DNA of 33,392 bases from Bacillus sanguinis (GCF_018332475.1 NZ_BOQB01000149.1:1-33392), one strand, 5' to 3'. Positions 16,379 to 25,433 are shown, counted from the stretch's first letter. Notes: generated by a model from the letters alone, not told the origin. A program made the numbers and translations.

Positions 16379-17785
16379 TTAATCACGCTTATATTTTTTT
16401 AACACTTCTTCTAGTCGTTTTCGTTCATCATCTAACGTACTTACATCTTTTTTCTTACTTATATCTTTCTTGACTGTTTCTTTCTCTTGTTCTTTCGGCT
16501 CTTCTTTCAGCCAATCTGGTACCATTTCTTGTCGTACCGTTTTCTTCGATGTACGACCTTTTTTCTTCGTCTCAGCCCACTCTTGATATTGGCGATTCTC
16601 TTCTTTCGCTAATGCCATTGCTTCAGCTACTGTACCTACCTTTTTACGTGCCCAATGCCCAGCAATCTTCTCCACATACGTTTTCGCAAGTTTCATATCC
16701 GAGCGTAGCATAACGTAATAAATAAGTACATTCACAACACCTGGCGCTAACTTTTGATTAATCATCACATCTTCAACGATTTGCAAGTCAGCCTTTGTCG
16801 CCTCTGCCCCACCAGAGATTTCTTTCAATAGTTGTTTTGGTGAGATTTCCTCTAGCTGTTTGATTAACATCTCTTCTTGCGTAGAAGGCTCTTTTTCTTT
16901 CATCATACGTGCAGCGTGAGGCTGTACTCTTTCACTTAATACAGGTAACGCTTGACCGTTTTCGAACTGATACCAATCACGCGCTCCTTTTCTAAGCCTT
17001 TCGATATCAATTGTCTGCATCTCTGTCACCGCACCAAGCACGATATTTTGCATCGATAACACATCTACATCATACACGTAGGCAAGTGTAATGACACATT
17101 CTCGCACTTGATCTGTAATCGCCTTTTTAGGGACAAGAGCGGACAAGCCATCTACAAATAAGGAGAAATCAAAGAAATCATTCCAAACTTTCGGAGCGTC
17201 TCCCTTCTCGCGACTTGGCATAGCTGTCGTTTTTGGAATACGAAGATCTTCTTGCGCATGCTCAAGCTGCCCTGGATTGAACGAACCGAACACATCATTG
17301 AAAGAACGCGTAACATTTTCATAAGATGCAAAATCAAATTCTTCTTCTAAGAAATATTGCTTTACTTGATTATATTTTGTCCGACTCAATCGATTGTATA
17401 AAAAGATACTTAACACAATATCATCAAAAAACTGCTTCGGAGATAAAGGTGGTTGCAGCTCATATATAAACATTCGAATATCTTTTTCTTTCTTAATATA
17501 TATCTTCAAAAGTCCAATTGCCTCTAACTTTACTCGTTCCTCATATATTTCGGGAAGCTGCATTTGCATGGTCACCATAAGGGAATGATGTGTATTCTCT
17601 TTTCCAAACACACGGTCTTGCTCTAACTCTCCCCATAGCGTCATGTACAAGCTAAAAGCTCTACTACCTATTAATGGCTGATACAACATCGTCAACACTT
17701 TTCGGTCGTAATTATGCAGTAACCCTTTCGCACTTACTTTATAACGATCAATTGGCAATAGCTCCATCCATGACTGTTTTTCCAT
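16379..17785 (-). CDS. dnaB: Replication initiation and membrane attachment protein DnaB
   Basis: A 468-residue Firmicute DnaB, the helicase-loader partner that recruits DNA to the membrane and binds DnaD and DnaI. It is not the E. coli DnaB helicase. The N-terminal half is the winged-helix/oligomerisation part (YKVSAKGLLHNYDRKVLTMLYQPLIG, quoted in part). The C-terminal half has the DnaB/DnaD-type YxxxIxxxW-like module around KLAPGVVNVLIYYVMLR and a charged tail of Lys/Glu repeats. It sits between nrdR and dnaI as in B. subtilis. Confidence 0.95.
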   Translation of the reverse strand: MEKQSWMELLPIDRYKVSAKGLLHNYDRKVLTMLYQPLIGSRAFSLYMTLWGELEQDRVFGKENTHHSLMVTMQMQLPEIYEERVKLEAIGLLKIYIKKEKDIRMFIYELQPPLSPKQFFDDIVLSIFLYNRLSRTKYNQVKQYFLEEEFDFASYENVTRSFNDVFGSFNPGQLEHAQEDLRIPKTTAMPSREKGDAPKVWNDFFDFSLFVDGLSALVPKKAITDQVRECVITLAYVYDVDVLSMQNIVLGAVTEMQTIDIERLRKGARDWYQFENGQALPVLSERVQPHAARMMKEKEPSTQEEMLIKQLEEISPKQLLKEISGGAEATKADLQIVEDVMINQKLAPGVVNVLIYYVMLRSDMKLAKTYVEKIAGHWARKKVGTVAEAMALAKEENRQYQEWAETKKKGRTSKKTVRQEMVPDWLKEEPKEQEKETVKKDISKKKDVSTLDDERKRLEEVLKKYKRD

Positions 17786-17841
17786 TCTTGCTTTTCCTTT
17801 CTCTCATCCAATCTATCCTCTACTTCATTCGTTCTACCTTC

Positions 17842-17847
17842 ATTATA
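17842..17847 (-). promoter_or_regulatory. -10 box candidate for dnaB
   Basis: TATAAT on the minus strand, downstream of the hairpin after nrdR, about 60 bases before dnaB. No good -35 is seen. Confidence 0.35.
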
Positions 17848-17860
17848 TAATTTCTTAGCG

Positions 17861-17892
17861 AAAAAGAGCTATTAGCTTTCGCTTCTAGCTCT
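17861..17892 (-). terminator. Hairpin after nrdR
   Basis: AGAGCTA / TAGCTCT with an inner AGC-GAAA-GCT tetraloop, followed by five T residues on the minus strand. It may partly terminate nrdR transcripts before dnaB. Confidence 0.55.
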
Positions 17893-17937
17893 CTTATCTC
17901 GTTACTTACGGTATGTAAAGAGAATAAAATCCAACTT

Positions 17938-18399
17938 CTACTCTCTTTCTTTTTGCAGTATATCTTTTAATTCTTCAATAAATACATTTAAATCTTTAAA
18001 TTGGCGATATACAGAAGCAAAACGCACGTAAGCAACATCATCGATATCACGTAGTTCTTCCATAACAATTTCACCAATCATATCACTTTTCACTTCTGAT
18101 ATACCTAAATTACGAAGTTCACGTTCCACGCTTTGAGTTACTTCTTCTAATTGTCTTAAAGATACTGGCCTTTTTTCGCACGCTTTAATTAAGCCACGTA
18201 AAATCTTTTCTTTATTAAACTCTTCTCGTGTTCCTTCTTTTTTTACAACGATAAGAGGTGACTCTTCCACTCTTTCAAATGTCGTAAAGCGGCTTAAACA
18301 GCTTTCACACTCTCTCCTTCTTCGAATAGAGCGCCCCTCGTCTACCGGACGCGAATCTAACACTCTTGTACCATTATGAGAACAGGATGGACAACGCAA
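17938..18399 (-). CDS. nrdR: Transcriptional repressor NrdR, TTG start
   Basis: A 153-residue repressor of ribonucleotide reductase genes. It has an N-terminal zinc ribbon (Cys3, Cys6, Cys31, Cys34 in MRCPSC and CESC) with the DNA-binding RSIRRRRE stretch, then an ATP-cone domain (about 49-139, [11 protein letters not shown]) that senses ATP/dATP. The start is TTG at 18399, eight bases after AAAGGAG and matching the universal M-x-CPxC beginning. An in-frame GTG at 18408 overlaps the SD and is rejected. Clustering with dnaB and dnaI links dNTP supply to replication. Confidence 0.95.
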   Translation of the reverse strand: MRCPSCSHNGTRVLDSRPVDEGRSIRRRRECESCLSRFTTFERVEESPLIVVKKEGTREEFNKEKILRGLIKACEKRPVSLRQLEEVTQSVERELRNLGISEVKSDMIGEIVMEELRDIDDVAYVRFASVYRQFKDLNVFIEELKDILQKERE

Positions 18400-18633
18400 T
18401 ATATTCACTCCTTTACACTATACTCTTTATTTTTTCTCTACTTACTTCATCTGACAATATATATACATTATTATATAACTCATTTTAACTCTCTTACCAC
18501 TTTAAGTTTAAGCGCATTATTTTATCATCTCGTTTTTAAAAATACGATGATAGATGCGGTGTTAACTTATTCGTAAGAGCTCCATTTCTTCAACTAACGA
18601 GTACGTTATATTTTCCCTTTTTTATAAACTAAA
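18400..18633. other. Upstream region of nrdR
   Basis: AT-rich sequence with no gene. It includes an interrupted inverted repeat, ATCATC...GATGAT with an inner CGT/ACG (about 18524-18552), and TATAAT-like boxes near 18470 that may serve nrdR. No clear -35 partner was found. Confidence 0.4.
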
Positions 18634-18658
18634 AAAGAGGTGCATTATACACCTCTTT
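18634..18658. terminator. Terminator of speD
   Basis: AAAGAGGTG / CACCTCTTT (9 bp, seven-base loop) followed by T residues on the minus strand. Confidence 0.9.
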
Positions 18659-18684
18659 ACATTTTAAATCAATTATGTTCTTTT

Positions 18685-19077
18685 TTAAAGAGCTTTTGTT
18701 TCTCTCTGCTTAATTTCGAAGCTACCAGTGCCTCGAGGAAGCTCGATGCTCTCACGCGTTTTCGCGTTTAAACCTTCTGCAATATATTCTGCAGCAACAT
18801 TTGGATCAATACGATCCCCACAAGTATAAACATCAATACTTGCGTAACCGTGCTCCGGAAAGCTATGAATTGTTAAATGTGATTCCGAGATAATTACTAC
18901 TCCACTTACACCTTGTGGTGCAAATTTATGGAAAGCAACCTCACGCACTTCAGCACCAGCTCTTAGTGCTGCATCCACAAATAATTGTTCAATATACGGC
19001 ATGTCATTAAGCTTGTCGAAATCGCAATCCCAAAGTTCAGCGATCACGTGACGACCCATCGTATCCATAGTATCCAT
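18685..19077 (-). CDS. speD: S-adenosylmethionine decarboxylase proenzyme
   Basis: A 130-residue prokaryotic SAM decarboxylase that makes decarboxylated SAM, the aminopropyl donor for spermidine. The self-cleavage site is visible in [11 protein letters not shown]: cleavage between Glu65 and Ser66 leaves the pyruvoyl group on the alpha chain. His71 and Cys86 (YTCGD) are the usual accompanying catalytic residues. The start is the ATG eight bases after GGGGGA; two further in-frame ATGs follow, and B. subtilis SpeD starts near the second. Unlike B. subtilis, where gapB and speD are adjacent in one unit, here speD has its own promoter and a long leader. Confidence 0.95.
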
Positions 19078-19230
19078 TCTACAGTTCCCCCTTGTAAATT
19101 TATTCTAACTGTTCGAATTGAAAACTAATTTGCAATTTGGCTTGCTCCACTACCACGGGGGAAAGTTAGTCCAGAGAGGTCCTAACCCTTTAAGTAGTGA
19201 CTACGTACCTCAGCTCTTAAGTTTACGAGT
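19078..19230 (-). promoter_or_regulatory. Structured 5' leader of speD, candidate regulatory RNA
   Basis: A ~150-base untranslated leader. On the RNA, CACTAC (19194-19199) can pair with GTAGTG (19148-19153). The enclosed GTTAG/CTAAC stem (19082-19086 offset by 100: 19182-19186 with 19165-19169) is extended by wobble pairs. TTCCCCC (19157-19163) is complementary over seven bases to the speD SD region GGGGGAA (19085-19091). This geometry suits on/off control of ribosome access. I do not recognise a named riboswitch class here. Confidence 0.5.
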
Positions 19231-19233
19231 GTT

Positions 19234-19262
19234 AGTATACTTTGTTTATTTTCATTTTGCAA
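19234..19262 (-). promoter_or_regulatory. Promoter of speD
   Basis: TTGCAA (19257-19262) and TATACT (19234-19239) separated by 17 bases on the minus strand. Confidence 0.75.
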
Positions 19263-19419
19263 CAACAGTTTTTTCGATTTTCTGTCATATTTTCCTCTTT
19301 ACTTTTCCCTAAAAAAAATAAATGATTCACAAATACAGTAATCCCAACGTTTCGTGGTATGTCCACTTCTGAAAATATACTCATATAATTTTTTTCCTTT
19401 TCAGAAAAAAATAAAAAAA

Positions 19420-19446
19420 AGAGGGCAAATATTCCACTTGCCCTCT
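19420..19446 (-). terminator. Terminator of gapB
   Basis: AGAGGGCAA / TTGCCCTCT (9 bp) followed on the minus strand by eight T residues. Between it and the speD promoter (19263-19419) lie an imperfect TTCTGAAAA/TTTTCAGAA repeat and no gene. Confidence 0.95.
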
Positions 19447-19457
19447 CCCTTATTCAC

Positions 19458-20486
19458 TTAAATATGTTGCACATTTTCTTGCTTCGCTAATTCGTCAACA
19501 ACTAACGTTACAAGATCTACAACACGACGAGAGTAGCCCCACTCATTATCATACCAAGCAAGCACTTTCACTTTACGATCACCCATTACCATTGTAGATA
19601 AACCATCAATGATAGCTGAGTGTGTATTTGTATTAAAGTCAATAGATACTAAAGGCTCTTCGCTGAATTCTACAATACCTTTTAACGCACCGTTTGCAAC
19701 AGTTTTGAATGCATCGTTAATAGCTTCAACTGTCACATCACGTTTTACATCTACTACTAAGTCAACAAGAGACACGTTTGGTGTTGGTACACGAAGTGCC
19801 ATACCGTGAAGTTTTCCATTTAAATGCGGAAGAACTTTTGCTAGCGCTTTCGCAGCACCTGTCGTTGTCGGAATAATTGATTGTCCGCAAGCACGTGCTC
19901 TTCTTAAATCTTTATGTGGGTTATCAATATTTTTTTGGTCATTTGTATAAGCGTGAACTGTCGTCATTAAACCGTTTTCAATTCCAAACTGCTCATCTAA
20001 CACCTTAACAACAGGCGCTAAACAGTTTGTTGTGCAAGATGCATTTGAAATAACAGTATGTTTTGTAATATCTAATTGGTCTTCGTTCACACCAACTACA
20101 ATTGTTACATCTTCATTTTTACCAGGCGCTGTTAAAATAACTTTTTTCGCTCCAGCTTCAACATGAAGAATTGCTTTTTCTTTTGAATTAAATTTACCAG
20201 TTGCTTCAATTACAACTTCAACACCTAGATCTGTCCAAGGCAATTCCTTTGGATCGCGGTTGTTTAAAAGGCGAATCATTTTCCCATCAACTAATAAGTG
20301 ATCTTCAAATGCTTCTACTGTTCCGTCAAACTTGCCGTGAACTGTATCATATTTAATTAAATGTGCTAACGTTTCAGATGGATAGCTTGCATTGATTGCT
20401 ACAATTTCGAATGCGCTTTCTTTTATTGCCTGACGAAATACCATTCTCCCAATACGTCCAAATCCATTAATTGCCACACGAGTCAT
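19458..20486 (-). CDS. gapB: Glyceraldehyde-3-phosphate dehydrogenase, gluconeogenic NADP type
   Basis: A 342-residue GAPDH with the Rossmann start NGFGRIG (7-13), catalytic Cys151 in SNASCTTNC and its partner His178 (TTVHAYTND). At the end of the second beta strand the usual NAD-selecting Asp is replaced (INASYPSETL, residues 31-40), as in B. subtilis GapB. That enzyme prefers NADP and works in the gluconeogenic direction. CcpN-type operators overlap its promoter, fitting repression during glycolytic growth. SD AAGGGGGA precedes the ATG. Confidence 0.95.
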   Translation of the reverse strand: MTRVAINGFGRIGRMVFRQAIKESAFEIVAINASYPSETLAHLIKYDTVHGKFDGTVEAFEDHLLVDGKMIRLLNNRDPKELPWTDLGVEVVIEATGKFNSKEKAILHVEAGAKKVILTAPGKNEDVTIVVGVNEDQLDITKHTVISNASCTTNCLAPVVKVLDEQFGIENGLMTTVHAYTNDQKNIDNPHKDLRRARACGQSIIPTTTGAAKALAKVLPHLNGKLHGMALRVPTPNVSLVDLVVDVKRDVTVEAINDAFKTVANGALKGIVEFSEEPLVSIDFNTNTHSAIIDGLSTMVMGDRKVKVLAWYDNEWGYSRRVVDLVTLVVDELAKQENVQHI

Positions 20487-20506
20487 AATATGTTATCCCC
20501 CTTGAA

Positions 20507-20567
20507 TGCGTTATACTATTTATCTCCAATCCCAATAATAGTATAACACAAAAAGGGGATATGTCAC
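20507..20567 (-). promoter_or_regulatory. gapB promoter with two CcpN-type operators
   Basis: On the minus strand, GTGACA (20562-20567) and TATACT (20540-20545) form a promoter with a 16-base spacer. TGTGTTATACT (20540-20550, minus) fits the published B. subtilis CcpN consensus TRTGHYATAYW exactly and covers the -10. A second copy, TGCGTTATACT (20507-20517, plus strand), has one mismatch and lies in opposite orientation downstream of the start point. Two such sites are the known arrangement for CcpN repression of gapB. Confidence 0.8.
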
Positions 20568-20595
20568 TAAGCATTTTCATTAATTTCACAATTTT

Positions 20596-21198
20596 TTAGT
20601 CAATAATGTTCCAATTCTTTAAAATCACCTGCAATTGTGTTTTCGTTCCCATAATTGTGCCATCATTATTTATCACTTCATCTGCATTCTTCACTTTTTC
20701 TTCTAACGGCATTTGAGATTGAATACGAGCTGTTGCTTCTTCTTCTGAAAAATTATTTCGCTTCATTAAACGTTCTAATTGCGTATGGGGCTTAACTGCT
20801 ACAACTAAAACGCGGTCAACGAGACTTGTTAATTTACTTTCAAATAAGAGAGGGATATCTAACACAACCGCTTGCACCCCTTCTTTTATGTACATTTCCT
20901 TTTGCCTATTCATTTCCTCACGCACTGCAGGATGAACTATTTTATTTAACTGCAATCGTTTTTCTTCATTATAGAAAACGACGCTTCCTAATTTTGGACG
21001 GTCCAGTTCTCCATCTTCTTGCAATACTTCCGTTCCAAACACTTCTACTATTTTGTTATATGCTGGTTTTCCTCGTTCTACAACTTCTCTTGCAATAATG
21101 TCCGCATCAATAACCGGTATACTTAACTCACGAAACATTTCTGATACCGTACTTTTTCCACTTGCAATGCCTCCCGTTAATCCAATTACTACTGTCAT
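20596..21198 (-). CDS. coaE: Dephospho-CoA kinase
   Basis: A 200-residue P-loop kinase that phosphorylates the ribose 3'-OH of dephospho-CoA, the last step of CoA synthesis. The Walker A loop GGIASGKST (9-17) and the following [11 protein letters not shown] are diagnostic. The ATG at 21198 follows SD GAGGAGGA; the frame's upstream extension to 21213 encodes the SD and is excluded. A terminator hairpin separates it from ytaF, so its expression relies on read-through or an unseen promoter. Confidence 0.95.
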   Translation of the reverse strand: MTVVIGLTGGIASGKSTVSEMFRELSIPVIDADIIAREVVERGKPAYNKIVEVFGTEVLQEDGELDRPKLGSVVFYNEEKRLQLNKIVHPAVREEMNRQKEMYIKEGVQAVVLDIPLLFESKLTSLVDRVLVVAVKPHTQLERLMKRNNFSEEEATARIQSQMPLEEKVKNADEVINNDGTIMGTKTQLQVILKNWNIID

Positions 21199-21216
21199 GA
21201 TAATCCTCCTCACAAT

Positions 21217-21246
21217 ATAAAAGGCGCGAAACTAATGTTCCACGCC
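21217..21246 (-). terminator. Terminator between ytaF and coaE
   Basis: A 10-bp RNA stem with two wobble pairs, GGCGUGGAAC / GUUUCGCGCC with AUUA loop (21223-21246), followed by UUUUAU on the minus strand. It lies a few bases after the ytaF stop. Confidence 0.7.
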
Positions 21247-21251
21247 CATAC

Positions 21252-21884
21252 TTACATTTTCCAAATTCCAATAATAATGAGTAATACCCCAGGCAGGAAT
21301 GTAAATTTTTGTAACCATTTCATATTTGATAAAACCGTTCCAAGTTTCATTCCAATAAATAAAAACAAAGAACTCATAACCGCAACTAATACAGCCATCA
21401 TAGCAGGGGCATACCCTAATAAAGATGCACCAATTCCGGCACCAAACGAATCTATAGAAAGAGCGATACCAAGAAGCAATGCTTCTCCTGCAGAAATGGT
21501 GCCTGATTTATCAAAATCTGCTACAGTCGGTTTCCGTAAAATTTGAATCACTAGCCCGAGCGAAGCAATTTCTAATTTCCATACTTTCTCCTCTTGCTTC
21601 GGTTCTTCTTTTTTCTCACTTCGAAAAAATTGGTATAATACCCAAATTCCGATTCCAATAAGAACAAGCCCACCGATACGCGTTGCGATAACAGGTGAAA
21701 AGATTTTCGCGATCATATGTCCAATTCCCATTGAAACAAGCATAACAGCTGCTGAACACATTCCGATAATTATAATTGATCTTAGTGGAATTCTTACGCT
21801 TCTTAAACCATATGTTAGCCCTACACTACAGCTATCTAAGCTTAATGTAAAAGCTAATAAAATAAGAGATAAATAAAGGTACAT
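21252..21884 (-). CDS. ytaF: Sporulation membrane protein YtaF (MntP/DUF204 family)
   Basis: A 210-residue protein with six hydrophobic helices in two similar halves. Each half has the Asp-containing helix typical of the family: LLAFTLSLDSCSVGLTYG near the start and LLGIALSIDSFGAGIGA after a central loop (about residues 70-115). MntP relatives export manganese; YtaF is the Bacillus member linked to sporulation. The specific substrate is not known. SD GGGAGGAG precedes the ATG, and that start codon lies inside an inverted repeat that could control translation. Confidence 0.9.
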   Translation of the reverse strand: MYLYLSLILLAFTLSLDSCSVGLTYGLRSVRIPLRSIIIIGMCSAAVMLVSMGIGHMIAKIFSPVIATRIGGLVLIGIGIWVLYQFFRSEKKEEPKQEEKVWKLEIASLGLVIQILRKPTVADFDKSGTISAGEALLLGIALSIDSFGAGIGASLLGYAPAMMAVLVAVMSSLFLFIGMKLGTVLSNMKWLQKFTFLPGVLLIIIGIWKM

Positions 21885-21946
21885 CGGTAAGCTCCTCCCT
21901 TATACATAGCTCTGCTGTATGTATATGACAAATGCCTATCCGATGT
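21881..21946 (-). promoter_or_regulatory. Nested hairpin leader over the ytaF start codon
   Basis: On the RNA, ACATCGG (21940-21946) can pair with CCGATGT (21881-21887), which contains the ytaF ATG. Inside lies a perfect 8-bp hairpin TATACATA / TATGTATA (21901-21925) and the SD. The fold would block initiation when closed. Whether it responds to temperature, metal or anything else cannot be read from the sequence. Confidence 0.5.
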
Positions 21947-21956
21947 TATCCCTTTT

Positions 21957-22787
21957 CTATATTCTCGGCTGACAAATCGGGCAGTAATGCGTTCCTCTTC
22001 CGCCAACAACTGTTTTTTCTAATATCGTACCGCAAGTCACACACGGTTCTCCTTTTTTTCCATATACATTTAGAAGTTCTTGGAATGAGCCAATTTGCCC
22101 TTGTGAGTTGATATATGTTCGAATTGTACTTCCGCCACGCTTCACTGCTTCGCCTAACGTTGTAACAGTCGCCTCGTAAATTCGTTCAATTTCTTCTGCT
22201 GTTAAAGACGAAGCTTCTCGTTCCGGATGAATTTGAGAACGGAATAAAACCTCATCTACATATATATTTCCAAGCCCTACTAAAAGACGCTGGTCTAATA
22301 ATACGACTTTTATTTTACGATTGGTCTTTTGCAATCTTTCTTGTAAATACTGCGGTGTCAATTCAGCATCAAACGGCTCCGGACCTAAGTCAGCAAGAGG
22401 CATTTGATTCAACTCTTCACCTTTCTTAAAGAGATGCATCGTACCAAACTTTCTCACATCTTTATAATGTAATTCAGTTCCATCTGTAAATAAGAAACGG
22501 ACGTGTGTATGCTTATCAATCGGTTCACCCTCTTGATGCAGTAAAAACTTACCTTCCATACGTAAATGTGAAACAATAACATAATTCGTTACATATAAAA
22601 GCAAAAACTTCCCTCTTCGCTTTATATTTTCAATCTTTTCGCCTCTTAGCATTTCTTTAAAAATTTCTGCATCATCCGGACGTTTTACTATTTTCGGATA
22701 CGTAACAATAACATCTGCAATCGTTTTTCCTGTTACAAGATTTTCAAGTGTCCGTCTGACGTTTTCAACCTCTGGTAATTCCGGCAT
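21957..22787 (-). CDS. mutM: Formamidopyrimidine-DNA glycosylase (Fpg)
   Basis: A 276-residue base-excision enzyme that removes 8-oxoguanine and formamidopyrimidines and nicks the strand. The catalytic N-terminus PELPEVE (Pro2, Glu3) is intact, as are RRGKFLL, the helix-two-turn-helix GLGNIYVDEVLFRSQIHP, and the C-terminal zinc finger Cys249, Cys252, Cys269, Cys272 with Arg264 in VVGGRGTHYC. It lies 12 bases after polA on the same strand, as in B. subtilis, pairing a repair glycosylase with the repair polymerase. Confidence 0.97.
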   Translation of the reverse strand: MPELPEVENVRRTLENLVTGKTIADVIVTYPKIVKRPDDAEIFKEMLRGEKIENIKRRGKFLLLYVTNYVIVSHLRMEGKFLLHQEGEPIDKHTHVRFLFTDGTELHYKDVRKFGTMHLFKKGEELNQMPLADLGPEPFDAELTPQYLQERLQKTNRKIKVVLLDQRLLVGLGNIYVDEVLFRSQIHPEREASSLTAEEIERIYEATVTTLGEAVKRGGSTIRTYINSQGQIGSFQELLNVYGKKGEPCVTCGTILEKTVVGGRGTHYCPICQPRI

Positions 22788-22799
22788 TTCATCACTTCC

Positions 22800-25433
22800 T
22801 TATTTTGCGTCGTACCAAGTTGGACCGTAAGAATAATCAACTTTCAGCGGAACTGCAAGTTCAATTGCATGCTCCATTACTTCAGGTACAAGCTTCTCTA
22901 ATTTTTCAATTTCTTCTTTTGGTGCTTCAAATATTAATTCATCGTGTACTTGCAGAAGAAGACGCGCTTGTAATCCTTCTTCTTCTAAACGATCTGCCAT
23001 AATAATCATCGCTTTTTTAATAATATCTGCTGCAGTACCTTGAATTGGTGTATTCATAGCTGTACGCTCAGCAAAGCTACGTAAATTAAAATTACGACTC
23101 GTAATTTCTGGAATATAACGGCGGCGATTTAATAATGTAGCCACATATCCTTTTTGTTTCGCATCTTTTACGATGTCATTCATGTATTCTTGTACACCAG
23201 GGAAACTTTCTAAATACTTTTCAATAAATTCCGCTGCTGCTTTTCTTGTAATTCCTAAGTTTTGCGAAAGACCATAATCACTAATACCGTACACAATTCC
23301 GAAGTTAACAGCTTTTGCTTGTCGTCTCATATTCGAAGTTACTTCATCTTTTTCAACGCCAAATACATCCATCGCTGTTTTCGTATGAATATCCATGTCA
23401 TGTTGGAACGCTTCAACTAGCCCTTTATCATTTGCAATATGAGCTAATACACGAAGTTCAATTTGTGAATAATCCGCTGCGTACATAATCCATCCTTCTT
23501 CTGATGGAACGAATGCCTGACGAATCTTTCTTCCTTCTTCTAATCGAATCGGGATATTTTGCAAGTTTGGATCCGTTGAACTTAATCGACCCGTTTGCGT
23601 TAATACTTGATTGAAACGCGTATGGATTTTAGATGTGTCTTCATGTACAACTTTTAATAAACCTTCAATATAAGTTGAATTTAGTTTCCCTAATTGACGG
23701 TAATGTAAAATGTTTGGAATAATTTCATGATGATCCATAAGCTTGTCTAGTACATCAGCTGACGTAGAATAACCTGTTTTCGTCTTTTTAATAACTGGTA
23801 AGTTTAAGTTCTCAAACAGAATAACACCAAGCTGCTTCGGTGAATTAATATTAAATTCTGTTCCCGCAAGCTTATAAATTTCCTGTTCCATTTCCTTTAA
23901 TCTACCTGCAAGTTCTTCTCCCATATTACGAAGACGCTCCGTATCAACTTTTACACCTTTTACTTCCATATCAGCTAATACACGAGCCAGTGGTAATTCT
24001 AACTCTGTAAACAGTTCATATTGCTCATTCTTCTCTAACTCTTCAACGAATGTTTGCTTTACATCATATAATACATGCACTTTACGAGCTACATGCTCCG
24101 CTACTAATTCTAGCTCTGGAACAGCACGCTTCGCGCCTTTTCCGTAAACTTCTTCATCGGATTTCACAGCATGTGTTTCTTTCATTTTCGCTACAGTACG
24201 GAAATCTTTATCCGTATCAGCTGGATCAAGTAAATAAGCAGCTATTAATAGATCAAAGTCAATCCCTTGCATATCTATATCGTTCCATTTCAGTGCAACG
24301 ATTGCACGCTTAGCATCAAATGTATACTTTCTCATTTCCCCATCTGCAAGCCACCCTTTAAAAGCGTCTGACTTAAGTGCAATGTCTGTCTGAATAAAAT
24401 AGCAACCATTTTCATTTTGAATACCAAAGCCTTGAATGTCTGCTTTATGATAGTTATCTTCCTGCACTTCAACAATAAGCGCACTATCTTGCTGAAGCAT
24501 CTCTTCTGTAACTTCTTCCACAATGTCAAATGTAATATCATCTAATTCAGCTGGAGCCGTTTCTTCTGGCGTGACACCTAATTTATTTAAAAGAGATGTA
24601 AATCCTAAATTCTCGAACATTGGAATGACATCACTTGCTTCATACCCTTTATACTCCATATCATCCACATGCACAGCAATTGGCGCATCTGTAATAATAG
24701 TTGCAAGATCTTTACTCATAAGAGCCTGGTCTTTATTTGCTTCCAGTTTTTCTTTTAATTTCTTCCCGCTTACTTGATCTATATTTTCATACACTGCTTC
24801 AACCGTTCCAAACTGTGTTAACAATTTAATCGCAGTTTTTTCACCAACTCCTGGTACACCTGGAATATTATCTGATTGGTCTCCCATTAAACCTTTCATA
24901 TCGATAATTTGCGTTGGTGATAAGCTGTATTTCTCAAATAAAGCTTCTTTCGTATATTCATCTACTTCTGTAATCCCTTTTCGAGGAATACATACAAGCG
25001 TGTTATCAGAAACAAGTTGAAGTAAATCTTTATCTCCTGAAATAACTTTTACATTTGCTCCTTGTTCACTCGCTTCTTTTGCTAGCGTTCCCATAATGTC
25101 ATCCGCTTCATAATTTTCTAATTCATAACGCGGTACGTTGAATGCATCAAGCATCTCACGAATAAATGGGAATTGCTCTGATAATTCAGGTGGAGTCTTT
25201 TGACGTCCTCCTTTATACTCACTATACGTTTTATGACGGAACGTTGTTTTACCCGCATCAAATGCTACTAACATATGCGTTGGTTTTTCTTCCTCTAATA
25301 TTCTCATTAACATCATTGTAAAACCGTAAATTGCGTTCGTATGTATACCTTTGTCGTTATTTAAAAGCGGTAGTGCAAAAAAAGCACGATACGCGATATT
25401 ATTACCATCTACTAATACGACCTTTTTTTCCAA
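22800..25433 (-). CDS. polA: DNA polymerase I, TTG start
   Basis: An 877-residue family A polymerase. It has an N-terminal 5'-nuclease domain (about 1-290, VLVDGNNIAYRAFF; Asp-rich EADDIMG and SGDKDLLQL), a 3'-5' exonuclease-like domain (about 300-470) that in Bacillus Pol I is inactive, and the C-terminal polymerase domain with motifs A (AADYSQIELR), B (RRQAKAVNFGIVYG) and C (LLQVHDELIFE). It fills gaps and removes primers. The SD GGGGAGGT lies seven bases before TTG at 25433, giving MEKKVVLVDGN as in relatives. The in-frame ATG at 25475 has no SD and is rejected. Confidence 0.95.
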   Translation of the reverse strand: MEKKVVLVDGNNIAYRAFFALPLLNNDKGIHTNAIYGFTMMLMRILEEEKPTHMLVAFDAGKTTFRHKTYSEYKGGRQKTPPELSEQFPFIREMLDAFNVPRYELENYEADDIMGTLAKEASEQGANVKVISGDKDLLQLVSDNTLVCIPRKGITEVDEYTKEALFEKYSLSPTQIIDMKGLMGDQSDNIPGVPGVGEKTAIKLLTQFGTVEAVYENIDQVSGKKLKEKLEANKDQALMSKDLATIITDAPIAVHVDDMEYKGYEASDVIPMFENLGFTSLLNKLGVTPEETAPAELDDITFDIVEEVTEEMLQQDSALIVEVQEDNYHKADIQGFGIQNENGCYFIQTDIALKSDAFKGWLADGEMRKYTFDAKRAIVALKWNDIDMQGIDFDLLIAAYLLDPADTDKDFRTVAKMKETHAVKSDEEVYGKGAKRAVPELELVAEHVARKVHVLYDVKQTFVEELEKNEQYELFTELELPLARVLADMEVKGVKVDTERLRNMGEELAGRLKEMEQEIYKLAGTEFNINSPKQLGVILFENLNLPVIKKTKTGYSTSADVLDKLMDHHEIIPNILHYRQLGKLNSTYIEGLLKVVHEDTSKIHTRFNQVLTQTGRLSSTDPNLQNIPIRLEEGRKIRQAFVPSEEGWIMYAADYSQIELRVLAHIANDKGLVEAFQHDMDIHTKTAMDVFGVEKDEVTSNMRRQAKAVNFGIVYGISDYGLSQNLGITRKAAAEFIEKYLESFPGVQEYMNDIVKDAKQKGYVATLLNRRRYIPEITSRNFNLRSFAERTAMNTPIQGTAADIIKKAMIIMADRLEEEGLQARLLLQVHDELIFEAPKEEIEKLEKLVPEVMEHAIELAVPLKVDYSYGPTWYDAK

